In this document: piece by piece, positions 50,901-59,259 of the stretch
How the letters are laid out: the number at the start of each line of letters is the position of its first letter
How positions within the stretch are numbered: the first letter of the stretch is position 1
Assembly (NCBI GenBank): GCA_964599095.1
Contig: CAZREB010000016.1
Span: 48,887 to 112,886, forward strand
DNA length: 64,000 nucleotides
Direction: 5' to 3'
Origin: SZAS-79 sp964599095
Lineage (GTDB): Bacteria; Pseudomonadota; Gammaproteobacteria; Burkholderiales; SG8-39
The notes under the pieces: generated by a model
Seen by the model: the letters and a program-made list of their open reading frames with translations, nothing else
The model's database searches: none
What the model was told of the DNA's origin: nothing
Made by a program: the position numbers and the translations under genes

Positions 50901-51488
50901 TCAGAGCGGGCTGGCGCCGAACTCCTTCAGCAGCGTGGTGAGCGCGATCAGCGGCAGCCCTACCAGCGAGGTCGGGTCGTCGGTCTCCATGCGCGCGATC
51001 AGGACGATGCCCAGGCCCTCGGACTTCGCACTACCCGCGCAGTCATAGGGTTGCTCGCGGCGCAGGTAAGTCTCGATCTCCCGGGAGCCGAGAGTCCTGA
51101 AATGGACGGAGCAGGGCACGACCCGGCATTCGGCCCGCCCGGTGTTCGAATCCAGGACGCATACGCCGGTGTCGAACCGGGCCGCCCGGCCCGAAAGCCA
51201 GGTCAACTGCGCCACCGCGTTTTCGTGCGTTCCCGGCTTGTCCAGTCGGCGGCCGTCGCACGAGGCGACCTGGTCCGAGCCGATGATCAGTGCGCCCGGG
51301 TACGCCTTTGCGACGGCTTGCGCCTTTGCCCTCGCCAGGCGTTCGGCCGTGCGCGATGCGGTCTCGCCCTCCAGGGGCGTTTCGTCGATGTCCGGGCGGG
51401 CGCATTCGAAGGCAATCCCGAGGCGCTCGAGGAGCTGCTTCCGGTAGGCGGACGTCGAGGCCAGGACCAGCCGTTTCGGTTCAGACAT
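50901..51488 (-). CDS. maf: Maf-like nucleoside triphosphate pyrophosphatase
   Basis: 195 residues: LVLASTSAYRKQLLERLGI at the start, IDETPLEGE, IIGSDQVASCDGRRLDKPG, SGRAARFDTGVCV and KSEGLGIVLI. This is the Maf/YceF family, which hydrolyses modified or non-canonical nucleotides. It is divergent from yceD, as in many proteobacteria. Convergent with sppA, 6 bases apart. Confidence 0.9.
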   Translation of the reverse strand: MSEPKRLVLASTSAYRKQLLERLGIAFECARPDIDETPLEGETASRTAERLARAKAQAVAKAYPGALIIGSDQVASCDGRRLDKPGTHENAVAQLTWLSGRAARFDTGVCVLDSNTGRAECRVVPCSVHFRTLGSREIETYLRREQPYDCAGSAKSEGLGIVLIARMETDDPTSLVGLPLIALTTLLKEFGASPL

Positions 51489-51497
51489 GACTTTGTT

Positions 51498-51526
51498 TTG
51501 ACACGGTTTTTTTGGAATGATATCAT
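51498..51526 (+). promoter_or_regulatory. Strong sigma-70 promoter of the yceD-rpmF-fab operon
   Basis: TTGACA (51498-51503), 17 bases, TATCAT (51521-51526). The expected start near 51533 leaves a leader of about 17 bases before the yceD ATG at 51550. The spacer has a run of seven Ts, and the stretch is AT-rich compared with its surroundings. Confidence 0.85.
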
Positions 51527-51549
51527 TTAGGGTTTAGGCTTCACCAGCC

Positions 51550-52080
51550 ATGCAGATTCATCCACCGGCTCCGCGGGCAGGGTTTCCGCACATCGACGGG
51601 TTCAGGTTCGCCGAGAAAGGGGATGCGTTGCGGGGCAGGTGCAGGGTGTCCGGGTTCAGCCGCTTGCAGGATCTGCTGAACTCGGGCGCGGGCGAACTCG
51701 AATACGAGGTGCGCGGGACCAGGGATGAAGCCGGCAGGCCCGCAATCGGGATCAGGATCGACGGCGAGCTGCAGTTGACCTGCCAGCGTTGCCTGAAGGC
51801 GATGCCGTTCGCGCTGCGGGTGGATGGGATGCTTGTGCTGGCGAAGAGCGAGGCCGAGATCGAGGCGCAGCCGATCGATCCGGAAGCGCCGGACCGGGTG
51901 CTTGCAGGCAAGGAAATGGAGGTCGGGACCATGCTGGAAGACGAGATCCTTCTGGCGATTCCCTTTGCGCCGCGGCACGAGCGTTGCTCGGCAGGCGGCG
52001 TTGAGAAAGGCGGGGCGCAGGCCTCGCCGTTTGCAGACTTGCGCGGACTGCTCAATCGGGGCGGCCGGGCCAGGAATTGA
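51550..52080 (+). CDS. yceD: YceD (DUF177) ribosome-associated protein
   Basis: 176 residues. GELQLTCQRCLKAMPFALRVDGMLVLAKSEAE has the CxxC pair of the family; EDEILLAIPFAPRHERC and LRGLLNRGG near the end are typical. The family is linked to 23S rRNA accumulation and is always next to rpmF. First gene of the ribosomal protein/fatty acid operon; 16 bases before rpmF. Confidence 0.9.
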   Translation: MQIHPPAPRAGFPHIDGFRFAEKGDALRGRCRVSGFSRLQDLLNSGAGELEYEVRGTRDEAGRPAIGIRIDGELQLTCQRCLKAMPFALRVDGMLVLAKSEAEIEAQPIDPEAPDRVLAGKEMEVGTMLEDEILLAIPFAPRHERCSAGGVEKGGAQASPFADLRGLLNRGGRARN

Positions 52081-52096
52081 CGAAAGGAGTTTCACC

Positions 52097-52276
52097 ATGG
52101 CAGTCCAGCAGAACAAGAAGTCCCCGTCCAAGCGCGGGATGCATCGCGCCCACGACTTCCTCACCAACCCGCCGCTCGCCGTCGAGCCGACCACCGGCGA
52201 GACGCACCTGCGCCACCACGTCAGCCCCACCGGGTTCTACCGGGGCAAGAAAGTCGCCAAGGGCAAGGGCGAGTAG
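52097..52276 (+). CDS. rpmF: 50S ribosomal protein L32
   Basis: 59 residues. AVQQNKKSPSKRGMHRAHDFL and LRHHVSPTGFYRGKKV are classical L32 sequence; the four-Cys zinc knuckle seen in some L32 proteins is absent, as in the C-minus form. AAAGGAG stands well before the ATG. A small hairpin in the 46 bases before plsX is weak. Confidence 0.96.
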   Translation: MAVQQNKKSPSKRGMHRAHDFLTNPPLAVEPTTGETHLRHHVSPTGFYRGKKVAKGKGE

Positions 52277-52322
52277 TTCCCGCTGAGTACCGGCCGTCCA
52301 CGGCGGCCGTTCGAGACCCGGC

Positions 52323-53342
52323 ATGGACATTACGGTTGCCATCGACTGCATGGGGGGCGACCACGGCCCGCACGTGACCGTTCCCGCTGCGCTGGCATTC
52401 CAGAAGAATTCACCGTCGATCGACCTCGTCCTGGTCGGCCTCCAGGATGCGCTCCTGGCCGAGCTCAGCGCACGCGGGGCGGCGCCAGGCCCGCGCCTGC
52501 GCGTCCACCACGCGTCCGAGGTCGTCACGATGGACGAGTCGGCCGCGAGCGCGCTGCGCGGCAAGAAGGACTCTTCGATGCGCGTCGCGGTCAACCTCGT
52601 CAAGGCCGGCGAGGCGCATGCCTGCATCAGCGCCGGCAACACCGGCGCGCTCATGGCGGTCTCGCGATTCGTGCTCAAGACGCTGCCCGGCATCGATCGG
52701 CCGGCCATCTGCAGCGTGCTGCCGACGATGACCGGCCGGGTCTACGTCCTCGACCTTGGCGCGAACGTGGACTGCGGGCCCGAGAACCTGCTGCAATTCG
52801 GCATCATGGGCGCGTGCCTGGTGGCCGCGGTCGAGCACAAGGAAGCGCCATCTGTCGGCCTGCTGAACATCGGCGTGGAGGACATCAAGGGCAACGAGCT
52901 GGTCAAGCTCGCGGCCGAGTTGCTGCGCGACAGCGGGCTCAATTTCCATGGCAACGTCGAAGGCGACGACATCTACAAGGGCACCACCGACGTCGTCGTC
53001 TGCGACGGCTTCGTCGGCAACGTGGCGCTCAAGAGCTCCGAAGGCGTCGCGCAGATGATCGCCTCGTTCCTGCGCAACGAGTTCAAGCGCAATGCGTATT
53101 CCCGGCTGGCGGCCCTGGTCGCGCTTCCGGTGATCAATGCCTTTCGCAAGCGCATGGATCACCGGCGCTATAATGGTGCGAGCCTCCTGGGCCTGAAAGG
53201 CATCGTGATCAAGAGCCACGGATCGGCGGATGCCTTCGCGTTCGAAATGGCGCTGGACCGCGCGGTGGAAGAGGTGAGGAACGGGGTGCCGAAGCGCATC
53301 TCGCAGCGCATGGCCCTGTTGCATCCCCCCAAAGCAGCCTGA
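52323..53342 (+). CDS. plsX: Phosphate acyltransferase PlsX
   Basis: 339 residues. TVAIDCMGGDHGPHVTVPAALAF, SAGNTGALMAVSRFVLKT, LDLGANVDCGPENLLQFG, ISIGVEDIKGNE-like NIGVEDIKGNEL, and DGFVGNVALKSSEGVAQMI are typical PlsX motifs. It makes acyl-phosphate from acyl-ACP for phospholipid synthesis. It is in the fatty acid operon, immediately before fabH. Confidence 0.95.
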   Translation: MDITVAIDCMGGDHGPHVTVPAALAFQKNSPSIDLVLVGLQDALLAELSARGAAPGPRLRVHHASEVVTMDESAASALRGKKDSSMRVAVNLVKAGEAHACISAGNTGALMAVSRFVLKTLPGIDRPAICSVLPTMTGRVYVLDLGANVDCGPENLLQFGIMGACLVAAVEHKEAPSVGLLNIGVEDIKGNELVKLAAELLRDSGLNFHGNVEGDDIYKGTTDVVVCDGFVGNVALKSSEGVAQMIASFLRNEFKRNAYSRLAALVALPVINAFRKRMDHRRYNGASLLGLKGIVIKSHGSADAFAFEMALDRAVEEVRNGVPKRISQRMALLHPPKAA

Positions 53343-54302
53343 ATGATCTATTCGCGCATCGCCGGAACCGGCAGCTACCTCCCGCCGCGCATCGTCACCA
53401 ATGCCGAATTCGCGCAACGGCTCGATACCAGCGACGAGTGGATCCGCGAACGCACCGGGATCGCGCAGCGGCATATCGCAGACGAGTCGCAGGCCTCGAG
53501 CGACCTGGCATTGGAGGCGAGCCGCGCGGCGATGCAGGCCGCCGGAGCGCAGGCGTCGGAAGTCGACCTCGTCATCGTGGCGACATCGACCCCCGACTTC
53601 ATCTTCCCGAGCACCGCGTGCCTGCTGCAGGCAAAGCTCGGCATCAAGGATTGCGCGGCCTTCGACCTCCAGGCGGTGTGCAGCGGTTTCGTCTATGCGC
53701 TCTCCACCGCGGACAAGTTCATCAAGTCCGGTCAGCACAAGTGCGCGCTGGTCGTAGGCGCCGAGGTCTTTTCCCGGATCCTCGACTGGAACGATCGCGG
53801 CACCTGCGTGCTGTTCGGCGACGGCGCGGGGGCCGTGGTGCTGCGCGCATCCGACTCGCCCGGAATCCACTCGAGCGTGTTGCGCGCCGACGGGCGGCAC
53901 GCCGGCATCCTTTCGGTCCCAGGCAACGTCAGCAACGGCAGGATCCTCGGATCGCCTTTCCTGCAGATGGCCGGCAACCAGGTGTTCAAATTCGCCGTCA
54001 AGGTCCTCGACGAAGTCGCCCGCGAGACCCTGGCCGCCGCAGGCGCCGGCATCGGCGAGGTCGACTGGCTGATCCCGCACCAGGCGAACGTGCGGATACT
54101 CGACGCAACCGCGCGAAAGCTCGGCATTCCGGCGGAAAAGGTCGTCGTCACCGTGGCCCATCACGGCAATACATCGGCCGCCTCCATCCCGCTGGCGCTG
54201 GACGAGTACGTGCGCAATGGCAGCATCCGCCCGGGCCATCGCCTGCTGATGGAGGGCGTGGGCGGCGGCTTCACCTGGGGCGCGGTCTACGCCACTTTCT
54301 AG
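53343..54302 (+). CDS. fabH: 3-oxoacyl-ACP synthase III (FabH)
   Basis: 319 residues. The active-site Cys113 lies in LQAVCSGFVYAL, His in WLIPHQANVRIL and Asn in AHHGNTSAASIP. It condenses acetyl-CoA with malonyl-ACP to start fatty acid elongation. ATG follows the plsX stop directly. Confidence 0.95.
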   Translation: MIYSRIAGTGSYLPPRIVTNAEFAQRLDTSDEWIRERTGIAQRHIADESQASSDLALEASRAAMQAAGAQASEVDLVIVATSTPDFIFPSTACLLQAKLGIKDCAAFDLQAVCSGFVYALSTADKFIKSGQHKCALVVGAEVFSRILDWNDRGTCVLFGDGAGAVVLRASDSPGIHSSVLRADGRHAGILSVPGNVSNGRILGSPFLQMAGNQVFKFAVKVLDEVARETLAAAGAGIGEVDWLIPHQANVRILDATARKLGIPAEKVVVTVAHHGNTSAASIPLALDEYVRNGSIRPGHRLLMEGVGGGFTWGAVYATF

Positions 54303-54318
54303 GAGAGATTCTGGGCTC

Positions 54319-55254
54319 ATGAAACTCGCAATGGTTTTCCCCGGACAGGGTTCGCAGTCGGTGGGCATGCTGCGCGCCTACGAGGGGCTGCCGGGCGTCG
54401 AAGTCGTTCGCCGCGAAGCGGCTGCGACGCTCGGGGACGGCTTCCCCGCGCTGCTGGACGCGGGCCCGGCCGAAGCGCTCGGGCTTACGGTCAATACACA
54501 GCCCGCCATGGTTACCGCAGGCTATGCCGCGTACCGTGCGTGGATCGAACTCGGCGGTCCGCCGCCCGAAGTGCTCGCCGGCCACAGCCTCGGCGAATAC
54601 ACGGCCCTCGTGGCGGCGGGGGCGATTTCCTTCGCCGAGTGCCTGCCGCTGGTCAGGTACCGCGCCGAAGCCATGCAGAAGGCAGTGCCGGCCGGTGAAG
54701 GCGCGATGGCGGCCATCCTCAGCCTCGATGACGAGGCGGTGCGCGCTGCGTGTTCCGAGGCGGCCCAGGGTCAGGTCGTCCAGGCCGTGAATTTCAACGG
54801 CCCCGGGCAAGTGGTCATTGCGGGCAGCAAGGACGCGGTGAACCGCGCAATGGAAGCGTGCAAGGCGAAAGGCGCGAAGCGCGCGCTGCTGCTGCCGGTC
54901 AGCGCCCCTTTCCATTCGAGCCTGATGCAGCCGGCCGCCGAAGCACTCAGGGCCTATCTTGCCGGGGTCACGCTGAACGAGCCGAAGATCGCGGTGATCA
55001 ACAACGTCGATGTCGGCATCCAGACGGCACCGGAATCGATCAAGGACGCGCTGGTCAGGCAAGCCGCCTCTCCGGTGCGCTGGGTCGAGACGATCAACAG
55101 GATGGCGGCGATGGGTGTGACGCACGTCGTCGAGTGCGGCCCGGGCAAGGTGCTTGCGGGCCTGACGAAACGGATCAATTCCGGGCTGCAAGGTTTCGCC
55201 CTGGCCGACCGTGCATCGCTCGAGCAGACGCTGGCGACCGTGAGGAGCGCATGA
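54319..55254 (+). CDS. fabD: Malonyl-CoA:ACP transacylase (FabD)
   Basis: 311 residues. MVFPGQGSQSVGML, the nucleophile Ser in LAGHSLGEYTALVA, QVVQAVNFNGPGQVVIAG, SAPFHSSLMQPAA and VVECGPGKVLAGL are diagnostic. Transfers malonyl groups to ACP. AGGAGA is upstream; it overlaps fabG by 4 bases. Confidence 0.95.
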   Translation: MKLAMVFPGQGSQSVGMLRAYEGLPGVEVVRREAAATLGDGFPALLDAGPAEALGLTVNTQPAMVTAGYAAYRAWIELGGPPPEVLAGHSLGEYTALVAAGAISFAECLPLVRYRAEAMQKAVPAGEGAMAAILSLDDEAVRAACSEAAQGQVVQAVNFNGPGQVVIAGSKDAVNRAMEACKAKGAKRALLLPVSAPFHSSLMQPAAEALRAYLAGVTLNEPKIAVINNVDVGIQTAPESIKDALVRQAASPVRWVETINRMAAMGVTHVVECGPGKVLAGLTKRINSGLQGFALADRASLEQTLATVRSA

Positions 55255-55991
55255 GCGCGCTTGCGGGAAAGGTCGCCCTCGTCACCGGCGCGTCGCGCGG
55301 CATCGGCCGTGCAATCGCGATGAGCCTCGCCGGTGACGGCGCCAGGGTCATCGGCACGGCCACGAGCGAATCGGGCGCGAAGGCCATCGGTGAAGCGCTC
55401 GCATTCGCGGGTGGCGCCGGCAGGATGCTCGACGTGCGCGACGCAACCCAGTGCGACGCGCTGCTCGCATCGATCGCCAAGGAGTTCGGCGACATCTCCA
55501 TCCTGGTCAACAACGCAGCGATCGTGCGCGACAACCTCGGCCTGCGAATGAAGGACGAGGAGTGGGACGACGTGATCCAGACCAACCTGCGCCCGGTGTT
55601 CAGGCTGTCGCGCGGCGTGCTGCGCGGCATGATGAAAGCCCGCTGGGGCCGCATCATCAGCATCACTTCGGTGGTCGGCGCCGCCGGCAATGCCGGCCAG
55701 ATGAACTACGCGGCCGCCAAGGCCGGCGTGGTCGGCATGAGCAAATCGCTCGCCCGCGAAATCGGCAGCCGCAACATCACGGTGAATTGCGTCGCTCCGG
55801 GGTTCATCGACACGGACATGACGCGCGCCCTGTCGGAGGAGCAGAGGACGGCGCTGCTGGGCCAGATTCCGCTGGGGCGCCTGGGCGCCCCGGAAGACGT
55901 GGCGGCGGCGGTTGCTTTCCTCGCCTCGCCGGCGGCCGGCTATATCACAGGAACCGTTCTGCATGTCAATGGCGGCATGTACATGGCCTAG
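55251..55991 (+). CDS. fabG: 3-oxoacyl-ACP reductase (FabG)
   Basis: 246 residues from the ATG that overlaps the fabD stop. The Rossmann motif TGASRGIGRAIA, NNAAIVRDN, SITSVVG and the catalytic YAAAKAG (Tyr, Lys) with APGFIDTDMT show a short-chain dehydrogenase of the FabG type. NADPH-dependent reduction of 3-oxoacyl-ACP. Confidence 0.95.
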   Translation: MSALAGKVALVTGASRGIGRAIAMSLAGDGARVIGTATSESGAKAIGEALAFAGGAGRMLDVRDATQCDALLASIAKEFGDISILVNNAAIVRDNLGLRMKDEEWDDVIQTNLRPVFRLSRGVLRGMMKARWGRIISITSVVGAAGNAGQMNYAAAKAGVVGMSKSLAREIGSRNITVNCVAPGFIDTDMTRALSEEQRTALLGQIPLGRLGAPEDVAAAVAFLASPAAGYITGTVLHVNGGMYMA

Positions 55992-56002
55992 ATTTGTTTT
56001 CC

Positions 56003-56032
56003 CACCGCATTCCGGCCTGGTGCGGTGCTTTT
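56003..56032 (+). terminator. Hairpin with T-run between fabG and acpP
   Basis: CACCGCA (56003-56009) and TGCGGTG (56021-56027) form a perfect 7-bp stem followed by CTTTT. TAAAAT at 56035-56040 is a possible -10 for a separate acpP promoter, although no good -35 is present. A partial terminator plus a local promoter fits the high expression of acpP. Confidence 0.6.
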
Positions 56033-56079
56033 GGTAAAATGCGCCGCTTAGGCTTGGCCCAACAGGGAAGGAGCAGGAC

Positions 56080-56319
56080 ATGGACAACATCGAACAACGC
56101 GTAAGAAAAATCATCGCCGAGCAACTCGGGGTCAACGAAGCGGAGATCAAGAACGAGTCCTCCTTCGTCGACGACCTCGGCGCCGACTCGCTCGACACCG
56201 TCGAGCTCGTGATGGCGCTCGAAGAGGAGTTCGAGACCGAGATCCCGGACGAGGAAGCCGAGAAGATCACCACGGTCCAGCAGGCCATCGACTTCGTCCA
56301 GGCGCGCCAGAAGGCCTAG
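56080..56319 (+). CDS. acpP: Acyl carrier protein
   Basis: 79 residues. The phosphopantetheine Ser is in DLGADSLDTVELVMALEEEFE; the protein is acidic and helical, with the standard length. AGGGAAGGAG lies upstream. It carries the growing chain in fatty acid synthesis. Confidence 0.97.
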   Translation: MDNIEQRVRKIIAEQLGVNEAEIKNESSFVDDLGADSLDTVELVMALEEEFETEIPDEEAEKITTVQQAIDFVQARQKA

Positions 56320-56349
56320 TCGGCCAGCCTGCCAACCAGCGGAGCCAGA

Positions 56350-57588
56350 TTGACACGCCGCAGAGTCGTAGTCACCGGGCTGGGTGCGGTCAGCCCGGTG
56401 GGCAACACCGTGTCGGCCGCCTGGGACAACCTGGTGGCCGGCCGATCCGGAATCACCCGCGTCACCCGCTTCGACCCGTCGAGGATCACCTCGCAGATCG
56501 CCGGGGAGGTGAAGGGTTTCGACGTCACCGCATACATCTCCGCCAAGGAAGCGCGCCGGATGGACACCTTCATCCACTACGGCATGGCGGCCGGGCTGCA
56601 GGCCTGGAAGGATTCGGGCATCGACATCGCAAAGGAAGATCCCGAGCGCGCGGGCATCAATTTCGGCTCCGGGATCGGCGGCCTGCCGATGATCGAGAAC
56701 ACCCACAGCGAGCTGCTCAAGAACGGGCCCCGGCGCATTTCGCCGTTCTTCATCCCGAGCACGATCATCAACATGATCGCGGGCAACCTTTCGATCATGC
56801 TCGGGACGAAAGGGCCGAATCTTGCAATCGTGACCGCGTGCACGACGTCCACGCACTGCATCGGCGAAGCGGCAAAGGCGATCCGCTACGGCGAAGCCGA
56901 AGTCATGATCGCGGGCGGGGCGGAAGCGACGGTGACCGAGCTTGCGATGGGCGGATTCGCCTCCGCGCGCGCGTTGTCTACGCGCAACGACGCACCCGAG
57001 GCGGCCAGCCGCCCCTGGGACAAGGATCGGGACGGATTCGTGCTCGGTGAAGGCGCCGGCGCGGTCGTCCTCGAAGAGTACGAGCATGCCAGGGCGCGCG
57101 GCGCGCGGATCTATTGCGAACTCGCAGGCTACGGCGTGAGCTCGGACGCCTTCCACATGACTGCGCCGGCCGAGGACGGCGATGGCGCCTTTCGCTGCAT
57201 GCGCAACGCGCTGCGCGACGCCGGCATCCCCCTGGATGCGATCGACTACATCAATGCCCACGGCACCTCCACGCCGCTGGGCGACATCGCCGAGACGATG
57301 GCGGTGAAGAAACTGCTCGGTGACCGAGCCAGGAAGGTCGCCGTGAATTCGACCAAGTCCATGACCGGGCACCTGCTGGGGGCCGCGGGGGGCATCGAAG
57401 CGATCGCAAGCATCCTCGCGATCCGCGACCAGGTCTCGCCGCCGACCATCAACCTGGACAACCCCGACCCGCAGTGCGACCTGGATTATGTGCCGAACAC
57501 CGCGCGCAAGATGGAGATCCGCACCGCACTGTCGAATTCGTTCGGGTTCGGGGGCACCAACGGCACACTGATCTTCACCCGCCTCTGA
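56350..57588 (+). CDS. fabF: 3-oxoacyl-ACP synthase II (FabF)
   Basis: 412 residues from a TTG start with GGAG just upstream. VVVTGLGAVSPVGNTV, the active Cys in IVTACTTSTHCIG, the His motifs in INAHGTSTPLGD and SMTGHLLGAAGG, and SNSFGFGGTNGTL are the KAS II hallmarks. Elongates acyl-ACP by two carbons. Note that TACT replaces the usual TACA around the Cys, a minor variant. Confidence 0.95.
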   Translation: MTRRRVVVTGLGAVSPVGNTVSAAWDNLVAGRSGITRVTRFDPSRITSQIAGEVKGFDVTAYISAKEARRMDTFIHYGMAAGLQAWKDSGIDIAKEDPERAGINFGSGIGGLPMIENTHSELLKNGPRRISPFFIPSTIINMIAGNLSIMLGTKGPNLAIVTACTTSTHCIGEAAKAIRYGEAEVMIAGGAEATVTELAMGGFASARALSTRNDAPEAASRPWDKDRDGFVLGEGAGAVVLEEYEHARARGARIYCELAGYGVSSDAFHMTAPAEDGDGAFRCMRNALRDAGIPLDAIDYINAHGTSTPLGDIAETMAVKKLLGDRARKVAVNSTKSMTGHLLGAAGGIEAIASILAIRDQVSPPTINLDNPDPQCDLDYVPNTARKMEIRTALSNSFGFGGTNGTLIFTRL

Positions 57589-57599
57589 GCGGACGGCCG

Positions 57600-58040
57600 T
57601 TGCGCCTCGACCTGCGCGCATCCCCGATCCTGACTTTGGTCGCGGCGGCACTGCACGCGGCGGCCGCGGCGGTCTTCTGGTCCTTGCTGCCCCCGCCGGC
57701 CGGCATTCTGGCCGCAGCGCTCGTGATGGTCCTCGCGGCTTTCTCGATCCGCCATCACACGCTCCTGTCCGGCACCGCGTCCCCGGTCTTCCTGCAACTC
57801 GGGAAGAATGGTCGCCTGCATGCCGGGCTGCGCGATCGGACCGGTTTCGACTGTCAGGTTTCTGCAAGACGCTACGTCAGCCGCTGGCTGGTCGTGCTGG
57901 ACTTGCCCGATGCCCCTTGGGGGCGGCGCACAATCCTCGTCGCCCGCGATATGCTCCCGGCCGGGCAGTTCCGGTACTTGTGCCTTTGGGCGCTCTGGGA
58001 CGCGCTGCCGTCTGCGCACCCGGCGCGCCACGCCCATTGA
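57600..58040 (+). CDS. Small membrane protein (YgfX-like)
   Basis: 146 residues from a TTG. Two hydrophobic segments (ILTLVAAALHAAAAAVFWSLL, AGILAAALVMVLAAFSI) precede a cytoplasmic beta domain (QVSARRYVSRWLVVLDL, TILVARDML). The layout fits YgfX/CptA-type proteins, which in Betaproteobacteria often lie between fabF and rpoE. Similarity is by topology and position. Confidence 0.65.
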   Translation: MRLDLRASPILTLVAAALHAAAAAVFWSLLPPPAGILAAALVMVLAAFSIRHHTLLSGTASPVFLQLGKNGRLHAGLRDRTGFDCQVSARRYVSRWLVVLDLPDAPWGRRTILVARDMLPAGQFRYLCLWALWDALPSAHPARHAH

Positions 58041-58048
58041 CGCCGCAC

Positions 58049-58075
58049 GAACTATTTCCCGGGATACCTGTCTGT
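58049..58075 (+). promoter_or_regulatory. Sigma-E type promoter upstream of rpoE (autoregulation)
   Basis: GAACTA (58049-58054), 16 bases, TCTGT (58071-58075) differs from the sigma-E consensus GAACTT-N16-TCTGA by one base in each box. It lies about 50 bases before the rpoE start codon, so sigma-E probably drives its own operon. Confidence 0.7.
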
Positions 58076-58123
58076 GCCACATGAGCATTTGATCGCGGAA
58101 AGCTGTGCGTCGGGTAGGTGCGC

Positions 58124-58729
58124 ATGACCGTGGCCGATCGCGAGATCGACCACGAGTTGGTCAAGCGCGCCCAGCGGGGCGACAAACGGGCATTCGGCCT
58201 GCTGGTGGAGAAGTACCAGCGCAAGCTCGCCCGCTTGCTGTCCCGGTTCGTGCGCGATCCGGCCGAGGTGGAGGATGTGACCCAGGAAGCTTTCATCAAG
58301 GCGTACCGCGCATTGCCGAAATTCCGGGGGGACAGCGCCTTCTACACCTGGCTCTACAGGATAGGAATCAATACCGCCAAGAACTACCTGATGGCTGCCG
58401 GGCGCAGGGCGCCGACCTCGACCGGCGTCGACTCGGAGGAAGCCGAGGGACTGGAGGAGGGCGAGCAGCTGCGCGACATCAATACACCGGAAAGCCTGCT
58501 CCTCAGCCGGGAGATCGGCGATACGGTGAATGCGACCATGCAGGCGCTGCCGGAGGAACTGCGCACGGCAATCCAGCTTCGCGAGATCGAAGGCATGAGC
58601 TACGAGGACATTGCGCAGATCATGAATTGCCCGATCGGGACCGTACGCTCGCGGATCTTCCGCGCGCGGGAAGCGATCGCCGAGCAACTTAAGCCGTTGC
58701 TGGACACCGGCGACGACAGGAGATGGTGA
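58124..58729 (+). CDS. rpoE: RNA polymerase sigma-E factor (AlgU/RpoE)
   Basis: 201 residues from ATG 58124; a GTG at 58118 is also possible. Region 2: DKRAFGLLVEKYQRKLARLLSRFVRDPAEVEDVTQEAFIKAYRALPKFRG, with the helix for -10 binding. Region 4: LPEELRTAIQLREIEGMSYEDIAQIMNCPIGTVRSRIFRAREAI. It is an ECF sigma factor for envelope stress. It is followed by rseA, rseB and a DegP-type protease, the full control circuit. Confidence 0.95.
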   Translation: MTVADREIDHELVKRAQRGDKRAFGLLVEKYQRKLARLLSRFVRDPAEVEDVTQEAFIKAYRALPKFRGDSAFYTWLYRIGINTAKNYLMAAGRRAPTSTGVDSEEAEGLEEGEQLRDINTPESLLLSREIGDTVNATMQALPEELRTAIQLREIEGMSYEDIAQIMNCPIGTVRSRIFRAREAIAEQLKPLLDTGDDRRW

Positions 58730-58733
58730 CGTC

Positions 58734-59252
58734 ATGAAGAACAGGATTTCCGCACTCATGGACGGCGAACTGTCGGGCAGCGAGCTCGAACAGTCCATCC
58801 AGGCGCTGCACGAAGGAGGAGAGGCCCTCGAGGCCTGGCGCCGATACCACCTGATCAGCGATGCATTCAGCGATACGCCGATCCTGTCGAGCGGGTTCTC
58901 CGCGCGGTTTTCCGAACGCCTGGCCCTCGAGCCGACGGTCCTCGCCGCTGCAAGCGCGCCGGTGCAGGAGCACAGGAACCGGTCGTGGATCCCGCTTTCG
59001 GCCGTTGCGAGCGTTGCCGCCATTGCGCTGGTCGTGTTCAGCTACCAGACCCTCGGACCGGAAGTTCCGCAGGCCCCGCAAGTCGCCCAGGTGACGCAAA
59101 AGGCCCCGGAGCGGCCGAAGACGGCCAATGTTCCGATGTCCGGTGCCGTGAACGATTACCTGCTCGCGCACCAGAATTACTCGGCCCGCAATTCGCTGCA
59201 GGGCGTCGCGCCGTATGTCCGGACCGTCTCCGAGTCCTCCCGTCCGCGATGA
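58734..59252 (+). CDS. rseA: Anti-sigma-E factor RseA (MucA-like)
   Basis: 172 residues. The N-terminal cytoplasmic sigma-binding part (NRISALMDGELSGSELEQSIQAL ... WRRYHLISDAF) is typical; one membrane segment follows (IPLSAVASVAAIALVVFSY) and a short periplasmic tail. It holds sigma-E at the membrane until stepwise cleavage. Confidence 0.88.
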   Translation: MKNRISALMDGELSGSELEQSIQALHEGGEALEAWRRYHLISDAFSDTPILSSGFSARFSERLALEPTVLAAASAPVQEHRNRSWIPLSAVASVAAIALVVFSYQTLGPEVPQAPQVAQVTQKAPERPKTANVPMSGAVNDYLLAHQNYSARNSLQGVAPYVRTVSESSRPR

Positions 59253-59259
59253 GCAAGCA

